From the NCBI GenBank assembly GCA_025331435.1, contig JAIWNI010000083.1:1-64000 (forward strand): 64,000 nt of DNA, written 5' to 3'. Each line of letters begins with the position of its first letter. The first letter of the stretch is position 1. Below, piece by piece: positions 32,267-45,064 of the stretch. The DNA is from Choanephora cucurbitarum. Lineage: Eukaryota > Mucoromycota > Mucoromycetes > Mucorales > Choanephoraceae. The translations under genes and the position numbers were made by a program. Under the pieces are notes generated by a model that saw only the letters and a program-made list of their open reading frames with translations, ran no database searches and was not told the DNA's origin.

Positions 32267-32678
32267 AAAGCTAATTAAGTCTAATTGTATCATGATTTAA
32301 TAAACGAGTTTCTGCAAACTCTCCTTAGGACCGCATGAAATGGCATACTGTCTACTTGCTAAACGCTAGAGAGCTTAGCAGTCTCTTTCTATCTACCCTT
32401 TATGAAATTGCCATTGTCTCTGAGCTTAGTCGATTTTCTCTTGTAAAAGAAAAGAAAACTCTTCAACAACAAAATGATAAGCTTCACGAGTAAAATGCTT
32501 ATGTTAATAAACTTTTCTCTCTCTCTTTTTTTTAATGATTAAATACGATCTGTACTAAGTTTAGACAAATATTAAAAACGTACAAGTGTGTTCATTCATA
32601 GCTGGTTAAGATAAGAAACTTAAAAGAACTATGCTGGATAACAAGTCGAAATGACAAAGAATAAGAAAGCTAAATTGT
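32267..32678. other. Convergent intergenic region between hexokinase and GlcN6P deaminase
   Basis: 412 bp with T/C-rich tracts near 32510-32530. An AATAAAC at 32301-32307 may serve hexokinase polyadenylation. No gene. Confidence 0.4.
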
Positions 32679-33818
32679 CTACTCGTCGTAAGGCCCGTTC
32701 AGAGGAGTCTGAGATCTTGAGCTAGAAGTTAGCTTTTTGAGCTGTTTAACACCACCTTGAAGAGAAAGGTTTTCGGGGCCAATCAAGCTTTGATGAACAT
32801 GCTCAATTGACTTGAAATACTTGACGGTCTATTGTATGTTTAGCGGCAGGATAACATACTTTCTTCAAAACAAACTGTTACCTTCACATGCAACTCAAGA
32901 GTAGCATCTTCATCACACACAATCAAACCTTTAGGGTGCATTTGGATAGCTGAAACCGTCCACATATGATTCACACCACCTTCAATACAGTTTGCTAAAG
33001 CGATGGCCTAATTATGGTCAGTATCAGCATATATGTCACGAGTAAATCTTCTCACTTGAATTACAAACCTTGTGTGCACCGGTAATGATAACAACAACCT
33101 CACGAGCATCCATGACAGTACTATAAAAAGAAAGTAAGAGGGATGACTAGATTAGAAGTTTGGTTGTAGATAAATATCTATTGTTAACTTACGCAACGCC
33201 TACAGTTAAGGCAAGCTTTGGTACTTTGGATATGTCTCCCTCAAAGAAGCGTGCATTGGCAATGATAGTCTCATATGCCAAGGTCTTTACACGAGTACGT
33301 GAGGTTAAAGAAGAGCCAGGCTCATTAAAGGCAATGTGTCCATCAGGACCGATGCCACCCAAAAAGAGCTCGATACCGCCAACACGGGCAATTTCAGCTT
33401 CAAACTTCCTGCACTCTTCATCTAAATCAGGTGCATTACCGTCAAGAATATGAACATTTTCAGGCCTGATGTCAACATGCATAAAGAGGTGTTTCCACAT
33501 AAACGAATGATAAGATTCTGGATGATCGCGAGGTAAGCCAACATATTCATCCATATTAAAAGTAATCACATGTTTGAAGCTTATTTCGCCTGCTTTGTGC
33601 ATTTGTACCAAGTGCTTGTAGACATTGATAGGAGAGGAGCCAGTGGGAAGGCCAAGGACAAAAGGATGACTAGCAGAGGGACTGAATTGCCGAATACGTT
33701 CTTTGATGTAGTTGGCTAAACTATTCATCAGCTCACAGTTTTTTTTTGTTGACCAAAATTACCACTTACCAACATAAAATGTCACTTCATCATAGTCTTC
33801 ACGAATAACCAATCTCAT
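32679..33818 (-). CDS. NAG1: Glucosamine-6-phosphate deaminase (299 aa, 5 exons)
   Basis: Exons: 33818-33770, 33715-33193, 33120-33069, 33007-32882, 32828-32679. It is NagB/GNPDA over its whole length: [13 protein letters not shown] binds the phosphate, and Asp72 lies in [11 protein letters not shown]. Asp141 and His143 lie in [16 protein letters not shown], followed by Glu148. These positions equal the catalytic residues of the bacterial enzyme. It converts glucosamine 6-phosphate to fructose 6-phosphate and ammonia, feeding chitin-derived GlcNAc into glycolysis. In other fungi such genes are induced by GlcNAc; no such site is identified here. It faces hexokinase tail to tail. The C-terminus carries about 25 extra polar residues. 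Confidence 0.93.
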
Positions 33819-34621
33819 GCTTAAAGGATATGTTTTGTAGTCAAAAAAGAAAAAGTATAAAGAAGATAAAAAAACATCAGCAATTAAAGTGGATTAATTT
33901 ATACTTTCTTGTTATCGTAAAGCATATCTAACAATTCACATACCCACGCACACATAAATAGACATGACAAGATGGTCAGAGTCTTACGATGCCCCCAATC
34001 ACTTTATGGTAAGACGTTTTTCTCTCTCTATAGGATAGCGGCTTTTCATTTTTTATCTACAGTCTTCAGGGTCTTTTCTAAAAAAAAGAATTCCTCGCTT
34101 GATGTAGGAAGAGACAAGTGTGCCATTTTAACCTCTTTTACCTTTTTCAAGACTTAAACACAAGACAACAATAGAGAAAGATGATATTGTAAGCGAAGAT
34201 CATTGGTTCTCATGATTACATAACCTCCTAAGACCCTGGACCGCTTTGGTTACTTTTTAGGTAATTACCCTTGATTTCCTGATTATGAAAATTCTATTTT
34301 GAACCCTGTTTGGGAGACCCTCTCTCTTTTGAAACACAGGATATAATCTCTCCCTCTTGAAACAGCAAACAGACAGAATACTGTGTTTGACCTTTTTTTT
34401 TTTGAAATACACAATGCGTCTGATCTTTGTTTATTCTGAACAAGTGTGATAGTCTCATTCTTAACTGTGTGTTGCGGTAAAATTAAAATTGTAAACCATT
34501 ACACAAGCTTATTGTCATACAAAGGTGACTATGGTCATCTGTGAGATGACTACTTTAACAAAACAAAAAGAGATAAAGACAAAGGATGTATATCTTACAT
34601 TTATCAAGTAGGAATAAAGGT
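33819..34621. other. Promoter of GlcN6P deaminase and 3' region of EFL1
   Basis: 803 bp, AT-rich. From 34330 to 34420 short phrases such as TCTCTTTTGAAACAC, CCTCTTGAAACAG and TTTTTGAAATACAC recur, giving a weak local repetition of TTGAAA-C. No gene recognised. Confidence 0.35.
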
Positions 34622-37600
34622 CTAATTCTTTTTCAACGTTCTCTGCTTTTCAGCATGCTCTACCAACTTCTTTTCAACAAACATACCCTAAAAAACATAC
34701 ATTAATTTCCCCTCTCTATCATTCAAGTAGACAATAAAAAATTACCTTTCTCTTTCTAACTGTGTCCATGTATTTTCTAGCCAAGTTTTCTTTATCTGCC
34801 TTTTCACCTAAATCTTCTAATTCTTCTTCAGTGGTAGGCACCCAGAAAGGATCTTCATCTAGAAGATCAAATCCACTAAACACCAACTGAGGACTGGCAG
34901 CACCTGATGTTCTCTTTCGGATCTCATCGGAGAAGCCAAAACTTTCAATTACAGGTAACAAAGCCTTGATTTGCCAGAAAGAGGTGCCGTCCTTCAGATC
35001 TTCCGAAATGATCTTTCCTTTTCTTTTGGAGATAACACCATAGACACGACCAAGGACTTCAGCATTTGCCTGGATATCACATGTGTACATCGCCAAGAGA
35101 AGACGAGGAGACCAATCAAGGAAGCCTTGACGATAAGCTTCTTTTGCTGCAGCAATCACTTGACCTTGAACAGTATGAAGACGCGAACGAACTATACAGA
35201 TAAGAAAGAAAAGGTGTTAGTTTCTCTGTTGGTGAAATGGATCTATAATTACCATCGGCTTGCTCTTTATTAGTAGATACCAATTCTTCAGTGTGAAATT
35301 CAACACCTTGAACAATATAGCAGACACCTGTCATAGGCTCCGCACAAAGAGGACCAGTCAGAGTAGTCAATTGGAAGCCGGTATGGATATGGAAGTCAAC
35401 ATCCAAAATAGACAGAGAATTGCCATCTTCACTCTTGTCGTTGTCATCTTCTACCTTAATAACCTCATCTGCGTGATCGACAGCTACTTGTGTACTCTTC
35501 TTGGAATCTATCTGGAAGAAAGGCTTTCTGATGTAACCAGGAATACGGTTTACCAATAGATTGGATCCAATACGACGAGGACCAAAGGCCCAAATGTGAT
35601 CTACAATGTCATCCCACATAGAAGCAAGAGGCCCACCTTCTTTCTTTGCTTCAGCAAATTCATGACGGAGCTGTTGCTCAAATTCAGTAGCACTAAGCAC
35701 AGCATTAGCTGCCATAGGCACAGCTTCACCCGTTTGCTCTTCACCAATGATATCTTCGGTCGTGTTGTCTTCACCATCTTCATGTCTATTGGTCTTTCTT
35801 GCGATTTTTTCATCGACAATAGCTTTGATGGAGGCAGAGTGCTTTGATAGGAATTCGGTAATACGGTTGGGTAAAGGAACAGTTTGAACTTTTAGGGTCA
35901 TAAGCTTAGAATTGATCTTGATCTCCATCTGACCACGGGGAACCATGACGCCTTCCTTTTCTTTGTTGATGGGCAAATCAGCGCGTACAATGCTTTCTCT
36001 AAAGGGCACAATAGGCTCAGAAGCATGAATTTCAATCTTTGCAAATCGCTCTTTTAAGTCACGCAAGCAACGCTCCAGGTGAAGTTCACCAGCTGTTAAG
36101 ATGACATGTTCACCTGTCTCTTGGACCAAAACTTCAACACAGGGATCAGCCTGGTTCAATAAACGCAAGCCTTCAACAAGTTTGTCCATTTCAGTAGGAT
36201 CTTCAGGTTCTAAAGCAACACGGACGATGGGTGACGTTTCCATCTTGACACCAGCCATGTTACGGACATCTTCTAAGGTACTAGCAAGGGTACCGTTTTT
36301 GAGAATATGACCCTCGAGACCGCCAATACCAAAAACGTTACCAGCGCTCACTTCATCCAAAGCTTCCAAATCACGACCCATAATTAGATACAGGCTTTGA
36401 ACAGTAATCTCAGAAACGTGTTTCTTGGGATATTTAGGATCGTATTTGGGACCCATCACATAGAGCTTTTGACCAACGCGGATAGTGCCACTATAGAGAC
36501 GAGCAAAACCAACAAGTCTCTCACCCTTGAGCTCTTCAGGGAAGCTGCTTTCGTCTATCTCTTGTATCTCTTCTTGTAGTTCTGCTACACTGTCTAGAGG
36601 AATACCCTCTCCAGACTGTTCCAACAATGCTTGCTGTGTACGTAACTCACGTTGCTGACGACCTTTTTCTCTCATTTCCTCAGCAGTCATCTGCTTTCTG
36701 CGGTTTTCAGGCAATAGCTCTACAGGCACAGCAAACATTTTACTAACATAGGCAACAGCAGGTGCCTCTTTAGATATGTCACAACTATAGAGAGCTTTCT
36801 CGACATTATTTGTAGCCCCAAGGGGTTCTTTGTCGTTGTGATGAACATTAGGATATAACATTTTGGGAATTCGAATACGTTGGGCTTCTTTGGGAGGCGG
36901 CAGTTGGCCAATGATGGCTAAGAGAACACATGTAGAAAGAGGAAGCCATTGAGAGAATATAGCACTCAGCAAGATTTGAGGATCACGAGAGCGTAAATCT
37001 CTAGGGAGAACCTTGATCTTTAAGGCGCCCACGATCTTTTCAACCTTTTCGCGATCTCTACATGACAGTGTTGTTCGTTAACCATACCTCTTCATGGATA
37101 GAATATTACTTACGGTTCAATCACGACATTTGTGTATACTGCCCAGATGTTTTCCAGTACAAATTGAACAAACATGGGCTTCAGGTTTCTACCCTTCAGG
37201 TGTTTAGGCAAGATAACACGTTTAGCCTTGGGGTCGAAATAGTATTCTCCCCACAAACACTTTTGCAAGACTTCCTCTTTAAATCCAAGTTTGTTTGCAT
37301 AAAGTGAAGCAAATTGCTGTACTCTGCAAGCATGCACACATAAATGATTAATGAGATGTATAGTTTTGAATCTATGCTTCTTGTGCTTTACCTAAAGGCC
37401 CAACCATCAACCGCACTAGAGAAAATGACATTACCTCTTGCAGGATCGAAATAGATGTCTGAATCGTCACGCTCTTCTATACTCCAGTCATACACCTTAT
37501 TGGCATCAAATTCCTCTTCTTCAGTCTTTTCGTGCTTTGCCTCTGCCATCTTTCTTGCCTCATCTTCCATTAAATCACCTGTGAAGAAGGTAGCCATGAC

Positions 37601-38273
37601 AGCATTCACTTGTTCCAAAATTTTGTTGATATGAATATAAGCTTCTTGTGGCGTCATTTGTAGTTCAACAATCAAACGATCCATCTTGTTGAATACCAAG
37701 ATTGGCTTTACCTTATCGATCCACGCTTGACGCAAGACCGAGATGGTCTAAATAGCATAAATATACAGTGCATGGAATCTGTTTGTAAACAATTTACCTG
37801 AGTACAGACACCTTCTACAACATCAATTAGCACAAGACCACCATCACACAGTCTGGAAGCTGTAGATACTTCAGAGGAGAAGTCAACATGACCAGGAGAG
37901 TCGATCAAGTTGATTAGATACTCACTCTCAACCATCTTTTGCTGCGCCTCTAAGTATATATGTCATATCATAAGCATCACCTCTATACAATTCCAATTCC
38001 TCGCTTACCTTCGGTTGAAGCTGAACGAACGAGTTTGAAATACAAGCTGATAGCACTTGACTCCATAGTAATGCCTCTTTCTTGTTCGTCTTCACGCGAA
38101 TCCAAATATCGCACTTTGCCTGCCATTTTTGATGAAATAATACCGTTTGTAGCCAACAGTGAGTCGGACAAGGTTGTCTTGCCGTGATCCACATGAGCGA
38201 GGATACATATGTTTCTGATGTTCTTTGTATTCTGTTGAAGAACAGAAAGCTGTGTGGGTGTTATGGCAGGCAT
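34622..38273 (-). CDS. RIA1: Elongation factor-like GTPase EFL1/Ria1 (1099 aa, 7 exons)
   Basis: Exons: 38273-38009, 37949-37798, 37747-37392, 37323-37114, 37057-35253, 35191-34746, 34687-34622. It is an EF-2-like protein: G1 AHVDHGKT (residues 26-33), switch region [19 protein letters not shown]3 DSPGH (105-109) and G4 NKMD (159-162). The EF-2 domains II-V follow, ending [17 protein letters not shown] and a basic tail. Compared with EF-2 it has the long family insert (from about residue 170 and near [10 protein letters not shown]) and lacks the diphthamide loop. With Sdo1/SBDS, EFL1 releases Tif6/eIF6 from the pre-60S subunit in the cytoplasm. Length and order match fungal Ria1. Confidence 0.95.
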
Positions 38274-40701
38274 ATGTTGAAATAAAAAAAAGTAAAGAAA
38301 AGAAAGTAAATTATACTTTCAACTTTTTTTATAAGAATCGGTCTTTGAATTTTGTCAACGCAGTAGAAAAAAAAATTTCTATTTAAAAAAAGACCTTTTT
38401 GTTGGTGATATTAGAAATTAAGCGCTTGTTTCGCTCTACTTTGGTTCTTGGGCAGAGCAATAATTCAAAAAGTGTTTGTTAATGTGGTCAGCCGAATTCA
38501 TTTAGAGTTAAACGCGAAACATAAACTGGCCCAGATTTTCTTGTTGTTTTTATACAAAACCGCAGTATTCTGGCCTCATGTTCTCCCCCACTGTTGTGAA
38601 GTAAAGAATGATTACCCATGTTTTCAACTCTAACACGTAAAAATCAAGTTTTGCCTCAAGTAATGCTCCTTTTTGAAAGACATCAAAGTAGAATTCATTC
38701 AGTGAATATAAATAAGAACCATAGCATATAGCCTTCATTTTGGGGGCAATTTTCTATTTTTAGTTGACGGAGTGCTACAGTAGCATAATTTAGGCGAACA
38801 TGGTCTTCTTTGAATGTGTTGCCATCAACCAGTACGAGATATCTTTCTATACTTGATATGTTCAATAGTGACTTAAAATAGAATGTCAGAACGAGTAGTA
38901 CAAATGCCGCATCAATCTACAACTTAAGATCATCTAATGTGAGGCTCTCGCTTAACTGAAAAGTAAATGGATCGAAATAATAGAATATTCAAGTAGATGC
39001 TCAGATAAAAAAAAAACTTAGTTCAGTTAGCTTCTAGATATCATTTTTCTTTGCTGAAAAATCGTCCAGTTTGCTTCATCATTTAGGAGCTCTTTGGGCT
39101 TACTTAAAGACAATCCTATGTGTGATTGCTGATGCAAAGTATTTCAGTCTTGTTGTTGTCGTCCGGTATACCAAAAAAAAGAGAAGTATTACGATTCGGC
39201 AGCTTGATTTCTTGAATAATATTTCAGCTATCCTCTTTTCTTGTTTCTCGGGCTGATGATGTAGAATTTCATAGCAACAGTATCTGATTTGTCAACCATT
39301 GACAAAAAATTACTAAGCATTCCCAAGACATCCAATACCAATCTTAGAAATTTGCATTTTCAAAGTAGTAGTTATGCTTTTCAACACAATCCGCAACGTT
39401 TGGAGGCAGTTGTCTTTCAATATCCTTTAGAAACACCTACGGCTCCTGAAGATGCTACAGCTGCACATAATGCGTACCAAGAGCATAAGCATACACTAAG
39501 AAACTTTTGATATAGACCTGCTTGCAATAGAAGTAAAAGATGGTATAAAATCAGACAAGAAAAAGCTTATGATTGAATATGCTTAGCTGAGAGAAGGTAT
39601 GGTTAATAAGAACAATAAGCACTACGTATCATCTTTGTGGGTGATAAGGGCTATGGCTTCAGCTCATCCGTTTGAGAAGGCGTTTGTCTAGGTGGCCTAT
39701 AGTAGCAAAGAAGTGTAGCTTTTATGCGCCAGTGTGTGTAGCTAGCGAACACAATACTTCTCACGTCTGTGCTTTATGCTTTGAAGAAAACAAACTATCT
39801 AATGAAAATTGTAAAAAAAGATGGAAAATAAAGTCTTTAATACTCTGTTTGCCTTGGTTATTGGTATCTCTGTTGCATTTAGACTAATTGATTCAAGAAT
39901 CTTTGATGTATTCTATCCTTCTCTTTAGTTACAACAATCAACTTTACATCATTTGTTTGTTTTTTGCCACAACTTTTCTAGAAATGAAACAGGACTAGGT
40001 TTACCGCCAATGGTGTATGTGTACCTTTTAAGGTATGGTACAACACTATCTTTTCAACAAAACATCAATCTACTCACTCTTTCAAACTTATGTCTCCAAC
40101 TGTGTCAATGGCTGTATTCCTGATGCACAAGTGAGTATTTTATACTAATTATTGAGACACTAACTCTACTTTACGATTTTACTTTTTATTTTGAGTTTTT
40201 TCTTAATCTGACATTGTTTTCTCTTACTAAAGAAAAAATGTATGACTAGTAGTAAACCATTGAAAGAAGTTTTTAATATGCCGAAACAAATTCTAGTATA
40301 CGATCAGGACAGAAGCACAGAAACTAAAAGAAACAACTCCAATTAACTGTTTATTGTTACACTGAGCCCTTTTAAGCAGGAAGAAAAAAATGTCATCCCG
40401 GTTTCAATTCTTGGTCTCCCCTCTATATGTGCCTTTCCTAATTAAAGTTTCCAAAATCAATCCACTTTGGAAAAATTTACAAGAAAAGCAGTAATATTGG
40501 TCCAAACAAAAAAAAATGGTTTCAAGAACAAATCAACAAGTTTGACTCTTGTCTTTTTGTGTGTATATCCAGCTATAGAACTCTTTGGTATTTTCTAGTC
40601 AAGTAGTTTATTAATGATTTTTAGAATAATAATAATAATAATAGATAAATTTTAGATGATATGGTATTCATTTTTAAATAGAAGGATTTAAGTTATTTTG
40701 T
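38274..40701. other. Long intergenic region with a possible gene relic
   Basis: 2.4 kb upstream of EFL1 and downstream of the zinc transporter. It contains the pentein-like relic at 39289-39590 and otherwise AT-rich sequence with no intact gene. The part at 40620-40680 has AATAATAAT repeats near the ZIP 3' end. Confidence 0.4.
39289..39590 (+). pseudogene. Possible arginine deiminase-like (pentein) gene fragment
   Basis: A stretch of 73 codons, with no ATG at its start, reads LEAVVFQYPLETPTAPEDAT then AAHNAYQEHKHTLRNF and stops. One base later the frame resumes as DIDLLAIEVKDGIKSDKKK-LMIEYA. Together this resembles the N-terminal part of arginine deiminase/amidinotransferase-fold (pentein) proteins, where an LxxVxxxxP start is followed by an A-HxAYxxxLxxxG helix and a V-x-x-V strand. 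No catalytic Cys/His region follows in the next kilobase. I read it as a frameshifted, truncated relic. The family assignment is tentative. Confidence 0.35.
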
Positions 40702-42078
40702 TTAGGCCCATGTGCCAAGTACTGACATGAGAGCAGCACCTAAATACATGAAGGTGAAACAGTAAACTTTTCGGCCCAAAGGAGCTCTGCGGAATGAGGT
40801 GTTTTGGTTGATTTCTGCACTCATCAGAGATACAAAAGCATTGTAGAGTAAGATACCAGCAGAAAGAGAATCCAAGATAGCTTGAGCTAAAATAGCAGCA
40901 GGGGGGTTGACAGAAGAGCGAATACCGATACCAATAGCAACACCAATAGGCGTCATACAAACAAACAAAAGACCCATAACGATAGGCTTGAACCAAGTCT
41001 TACAATTGAGTTCATTAACACGAGTACCCAAAGCAATACCTTCGAAGAATTGATGGAAGACAAGAGCAATCAAAAGAGTTTGGAATGAGCCTTCGCTGAT
41101 GGTACCTAGAGTAATACCGATGATGATAGAATGCATGACAATACCCAACTCTAAAATGAAGGTACCAATGTTACGCATTGATTGTTCATGTTCTAAAAAG
41201 CCAGCAGAATGAACATGGCCCATTTCATCGTGAGTCTCGACAGAACCTTTTTCGATAGGAGCCTCCATTTCTCTTTTAGCAGCCATCTTGTCTAAATTGG
41301 TAAGAGCGGCCAATTCTACGAGTTGAAGGAAAAAGGCGGCTAGCATACAGAAAAGACCACCGAAACCATGGTAAGAGTGCCAGCCCTCACCAATACATTC
41401 GGAATCGAATCGTTCAAGTGCTTCAGGAAGCATATGAATGAAAGCAGTTGAGATGATAACACCAGTACCAAAGAATTTACCAGCTGTCAAGATCCAGTTA
41501 CGAATTCCGTTTTCACTAGGCTTTCTAATGCGGAAAAGCACAATGGGGGCGAAGATACCGACAGCAGAAGTTACCAAGATAATGAAGATAGAGCCAATTC
41601 TCATAGGGGTATTGTAGGCAGTTTCAGCTTCCATATCACAAGAAATTCCGTGAGCATGGGCATGTTCGTGTCCATGGTCATGTCCATGGTCGTGGTCATG
41701 TTCACCTAAAGCAGCTGCAGATTCTTGATTTCCAGCAGTTATATTTGATCCACCTATGCATGATTGAATGAAACGGTTAATGTCTAACTCGCATGTTTGT
41801 ATATTGAATTTTGAGTACCTGCTGATACTCCATGGTCATGGTCATGATCATGGTCGTGGCTATGTTCTTCAACTCCAGTGTGAGTGTGGCCATCTAATCA
41901 ACAAAATATGTGATGAGTATTCGAAAAATATTGCTATCCTTTTTGTCCCCCTCTCTAACTCAAAGTTCAGCCAATTACCTTCATGAGTATGTTCCTGAGC
42001 ACTAATTGTTGTGACAAAGAACATAGCTAAAAATGCAAGAAGAACACATCCTCGTAATAAGGTTGACTTGAAGACCAT
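40702..42078 (-). CDS. ZIP-family zinc/iron transporter (408 aa, 3 exons)
   Basis: Exons: 42078-41979, 41893-41819, 41753-40702. A signal peptide (LLRGCVLLAFLAMFFVTTISA) is followed by a long His/Asp-rich extracellular or lumenal segment (HDHDHDHDH, HDHGHDHGHEHAHAH), then eight predicted membrane helices. The ZIP signature helices are clear: VMHSIIIGITLG (TM4) and HQFFEGIALG (TM5), carrying the metal-binding His and Glu residues. The loop between TM3 and TM4 contains a short His motif (DEMGHVHSAG). Such proteins import Zn2+ (some Fe2+) into the cytosol. The topology and N-terminal sensor-like His stretch resemble plasma-membrane zinc transporters of the Zrt type. Location is inferred. Confidence 0.92.
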
Positions 42079-43784
42079 ATTGCTCTTTTGAATTGGCGAA
42101 ATGTAAGTAGTCTGCAGAAATCACAAAAATATCAACTGTATTTATACAAATTCTCTATGTAACATAACAACTTTTGAGGTACTCATCTAGATGTACCCTA
42201 AAAGACTAATTTCTAGCTTTGAGCCAATGAGATGAGAAAATTTCTGCAATCATAGTCACTTTGACTTTAAAGGTACACAAATGATAGTGTTCTCAACGTT
42301 CCATTATTTCTTGAATTGTCATCGGAATATGTAATGAAGTCACTCAGAGTAAAAGATCGTTCCATGTTTCTCGGCATTGAGGTAAATATCAATTGATATG
42401 AAGTTTTACAGAGTATTAAGCTTCCTGAGCAATCGATTGAGAAATATCTAAAGAAAAATTCGGTTGATTTCTTGAAATTGAGTACAAGAAACATGCATGA
42501 CAGTAAATTTGTCTTGATCTCGGATTTAAACCTCAGACTGACAGATCTCTGTCTGTGCTACATAAAGCGCAGTCGGACAAACCTTAAAAGGAACACCAAC
42601 AGGTTAAACGAAAAAGTATATGTCATAAGATTTTTGTATTTAGAATTGAATTGAGTGTTTTCTGAATTTGACTTGATCTTTCTGAATAGACGTTGATAAT
42701 CATCTGATGGATACAGCCATGAATGAGAGCATTTCTTGAAAAAAGGAACGCTCAATTCCGGTTCTATTTGTTTGAGATAAAAAGTACTATTCAAAGTGCC
42801 TCACTATACTCTTTGATCTTTCGATTCATTGTGTTGTTTTGCTCGATAACAGCTGCCTTTTTTTTAATGCCTTATACATGCCTTCAAAATTGATATCCCG
42901 TTTAGAGTCTTCATCAATAATTATCATTTGTCCATTGACACTATGCTTACATGTGCAACGATATTATGGGCCGTTATCTTTAAGCAAGGAACTAGCCAAA
43001 TGATAGAATGGATTCCCGATATAATCCTGTAAGTCGTACGATTGGTCAATCTATCTTTGTTGTAGCAAGACTCGAACTTTAGGGATTTACACTATGCTTA
43101 AACGGGGAGCATAATTGTAACATTAGTTTGTAGTGAGGATCCAGTTGTTACTCGAAGTCAATAAGAAGCCTACAAACGCAAGAACACAAACTCTTTTGGC
43201 TATCTCAAACATAGTCAACAAGTGCTAAGAAGGCTCTCCTAACAATGTATATATTGAGACCTTTTTAGGTACGACAAAACTCAAGATACGTCTACAAAAC
43301 CGAGTAACAGAGCTTCGTTAAAGTTACGGGAAAACTTTGTACCAAAAGAGAAACACTAGAAGCAAGATAATTTAGGTAAAGCAGTCTCAAGTAAACCTTT
43401 TGTGAAAAGCTTGAATACCGGATCAATAATAGAGGGATGATGCTTGCTTGTAAAACGGTGCAGAATGAGAAATGAAAGGACAAAGAAAGTGTTTTCGATT
43501 GCAAGACAAAAACTCATCAAGAAAAGAGATGGAATTATCGCAAAAGCTTTGTATAAAACAAAGTTCGCAAAAATTTCTTGTTGCTAGTGGTTGCGCAACA
43601 ATACATATGTTGATAAATTGATCACCAAGAATCATATGATTTGGTGTGGTTTCAAGAACACAAACTATAGTATCTGCTTAATTTTAGAGTATTCGATTAT
43701 ATTGTTATGCTCAATTCAAGGTTAGTAATTCTTTAGAACGCAAATTGTTCTGGGCGCTAAAAAGCCATTCGATCTAAGTGTCAT

Positions 43785-43835
43785 GTTCAGTAAAAGAGTA
43801 TATTTCTCAAGAATATCAATACTTGAGGTTATTGC
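43785..43835. repeat. Partial MITE-family fragment
   Basis: The segment starting CATGTTCAGTAAAAGAGTAT then TTTCTCAAGAATAT aligns with the inner part of the MITE at 44076-44174 (ATGCTCAATATAAGAGTGTATTTCTC). The inverted repeats are not clear on this copy. Confidence 0.4.
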
Positions 43836-44075
43836 ATGCTTACTAATAATACAAGCAGCTTCTTCAAGAAAAGCAGACCAACTTCAATAATTTAGATCTA
43901 TGCTCCTTATTTCATCATATGTTCTTTTTTAGTATAGTCTTCATGTGCTAATGTCTTTGACAAAGCAAAATTTGATACGCAAAAGAAAAAAGATCTCGAA
44001 AAAGGTAGTTCCAGTAATGTATCTTCCCGCTATTTTCTTATAAGGAAGCCAAAGAAAACCTCTGATGCAAATGTA

Positions 44076-44174
44076 CAGTAGTCGCTCGATTTAAGAGTGT
44101 TTGATTTAAGAGTATGCTCAATATAAGAGTGTATTTCTCAGGAATGTGCACACTCTTAAATAAAGCGACTATTG
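44076..44174. mobile_element. 99-bp MITE-like element with terminal inverted repeats and TA target duplication
   Basis: The left end is CAGTAGTCGCTCGATTTAAG and the right end on the other strand is CAATAGTCGCTTTATTTAAG, with the match continuing into AGAGTGT. Over 27 bases only three or four differ. TA flanks both ends (44074-44075 and 44175-44176). CAGTAGTC-type ends with TA duplication are characteristic of pogo-like members of the Tc1/mariner superfamily. At 99 bp it cannot encode anything and would depend on a transposase elsewhere. Confidence 0.75.
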
Positions 44175-44390
44175 TATATTAATGATGATAGACTTATACG
44201 TACCATTGATCCTTGGATCGCCAACATCTTTTCTTTTTCTGTCAAATTCTTTTAATGAGCATAATTATACGAAAGCAACACAAAATTGTCTGACAAGCCG
44301 TCTCATATGTCTGGCTATCACAATGCTTCAAATGGAAATTTGTCGCACCAATAATACTATCAAGACAACTAGTAATTTATCACTCAATCA

Positions 44391-44729
44391 ATGCCCTTCG
44401 AACCACATAATGCAAACCATTTAATAAACACTGGTAAACTAAGACTGCAAAAGTACAGGCTCGTTTTTATCTACCATACTAAAAGCTTTTGGTTACTAAA
44501 ATTGAAGTTCCAGATTTATATTAGAAAAGATAAAGAGAGATTGTTTTGCAAAAGCCAGAAATATAATAATAACTTTATTGCACTGAAAAACATATCTGTA
44601 GTTTGTTCTAAAGCGTATAATAGAAAAGAGCTTCTCAAGGTTATCATTGTTTATGGAAACACAGCAGCTGGTTCTTCTACGAGAGGAGAAGTAGCTACTC
44701 CTAAGAAGCGAATCAATCAAGCTATCTAA
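44391..44729 (+). other. Weak transposase-like (possibly TnpB/Fanzor-like) coding relic
   Basis: The open frame holds LKLKFQIYIRKDKERLFCK and then VIIVYGNTAAGSSTRGEVATP, a pattern like the FKxYxRKQ helix and the YGDxxxxSSxRGxxxxP strand-loop near the RuvC region of Fanzor/TnpB-type proteins common in Mucorales genomes. No DEY/DEFRTS or zinc-finger part follows in frame. This is pattern recognition only; a chance resemblance is possible. Confidence 0.22.
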
Positions 44730-45064
44730 AAATCGCAAAACTGTCCTACTGCGACAACAAAATGATTGAAACGACTTGGTAATTGCTAAATATACTCGGC
44801 CCTCAACAATTATAATCGCTGTAAGTACATTCAACTATCGTTGAGTTACTTCGGCTATTCTGTTGTCACCTTGCACCCACTTTTCTTGTACTGAGAACTA
44901 CCTAAGTATACAAGGATTATCGTTGTTGACGCAACTTTTTCTGACGCCTGTCTCTTGACTTGTAACAAAAAGTATATTGAACTTATTGATGAAGATACAA
45001 ATAGTTTGATGATAATTACAATGATGTTTCTCTTTATTATTGATACATCCACAAACAAGATTTC

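Larger units (their letters stand above)
42079..45064. other. Gene-poor 3-kb region with MITE and weak coding relics
   Basis: There is no intact gene between the zinc transporter and SMC4. It holds a clean MITE at 44076-44174, a related fragment at about 43785-43835 and a weak transposase-like relic at 44391-44729. The remainder is AT-rich with no recognisable structure. Confidence 0.45.
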
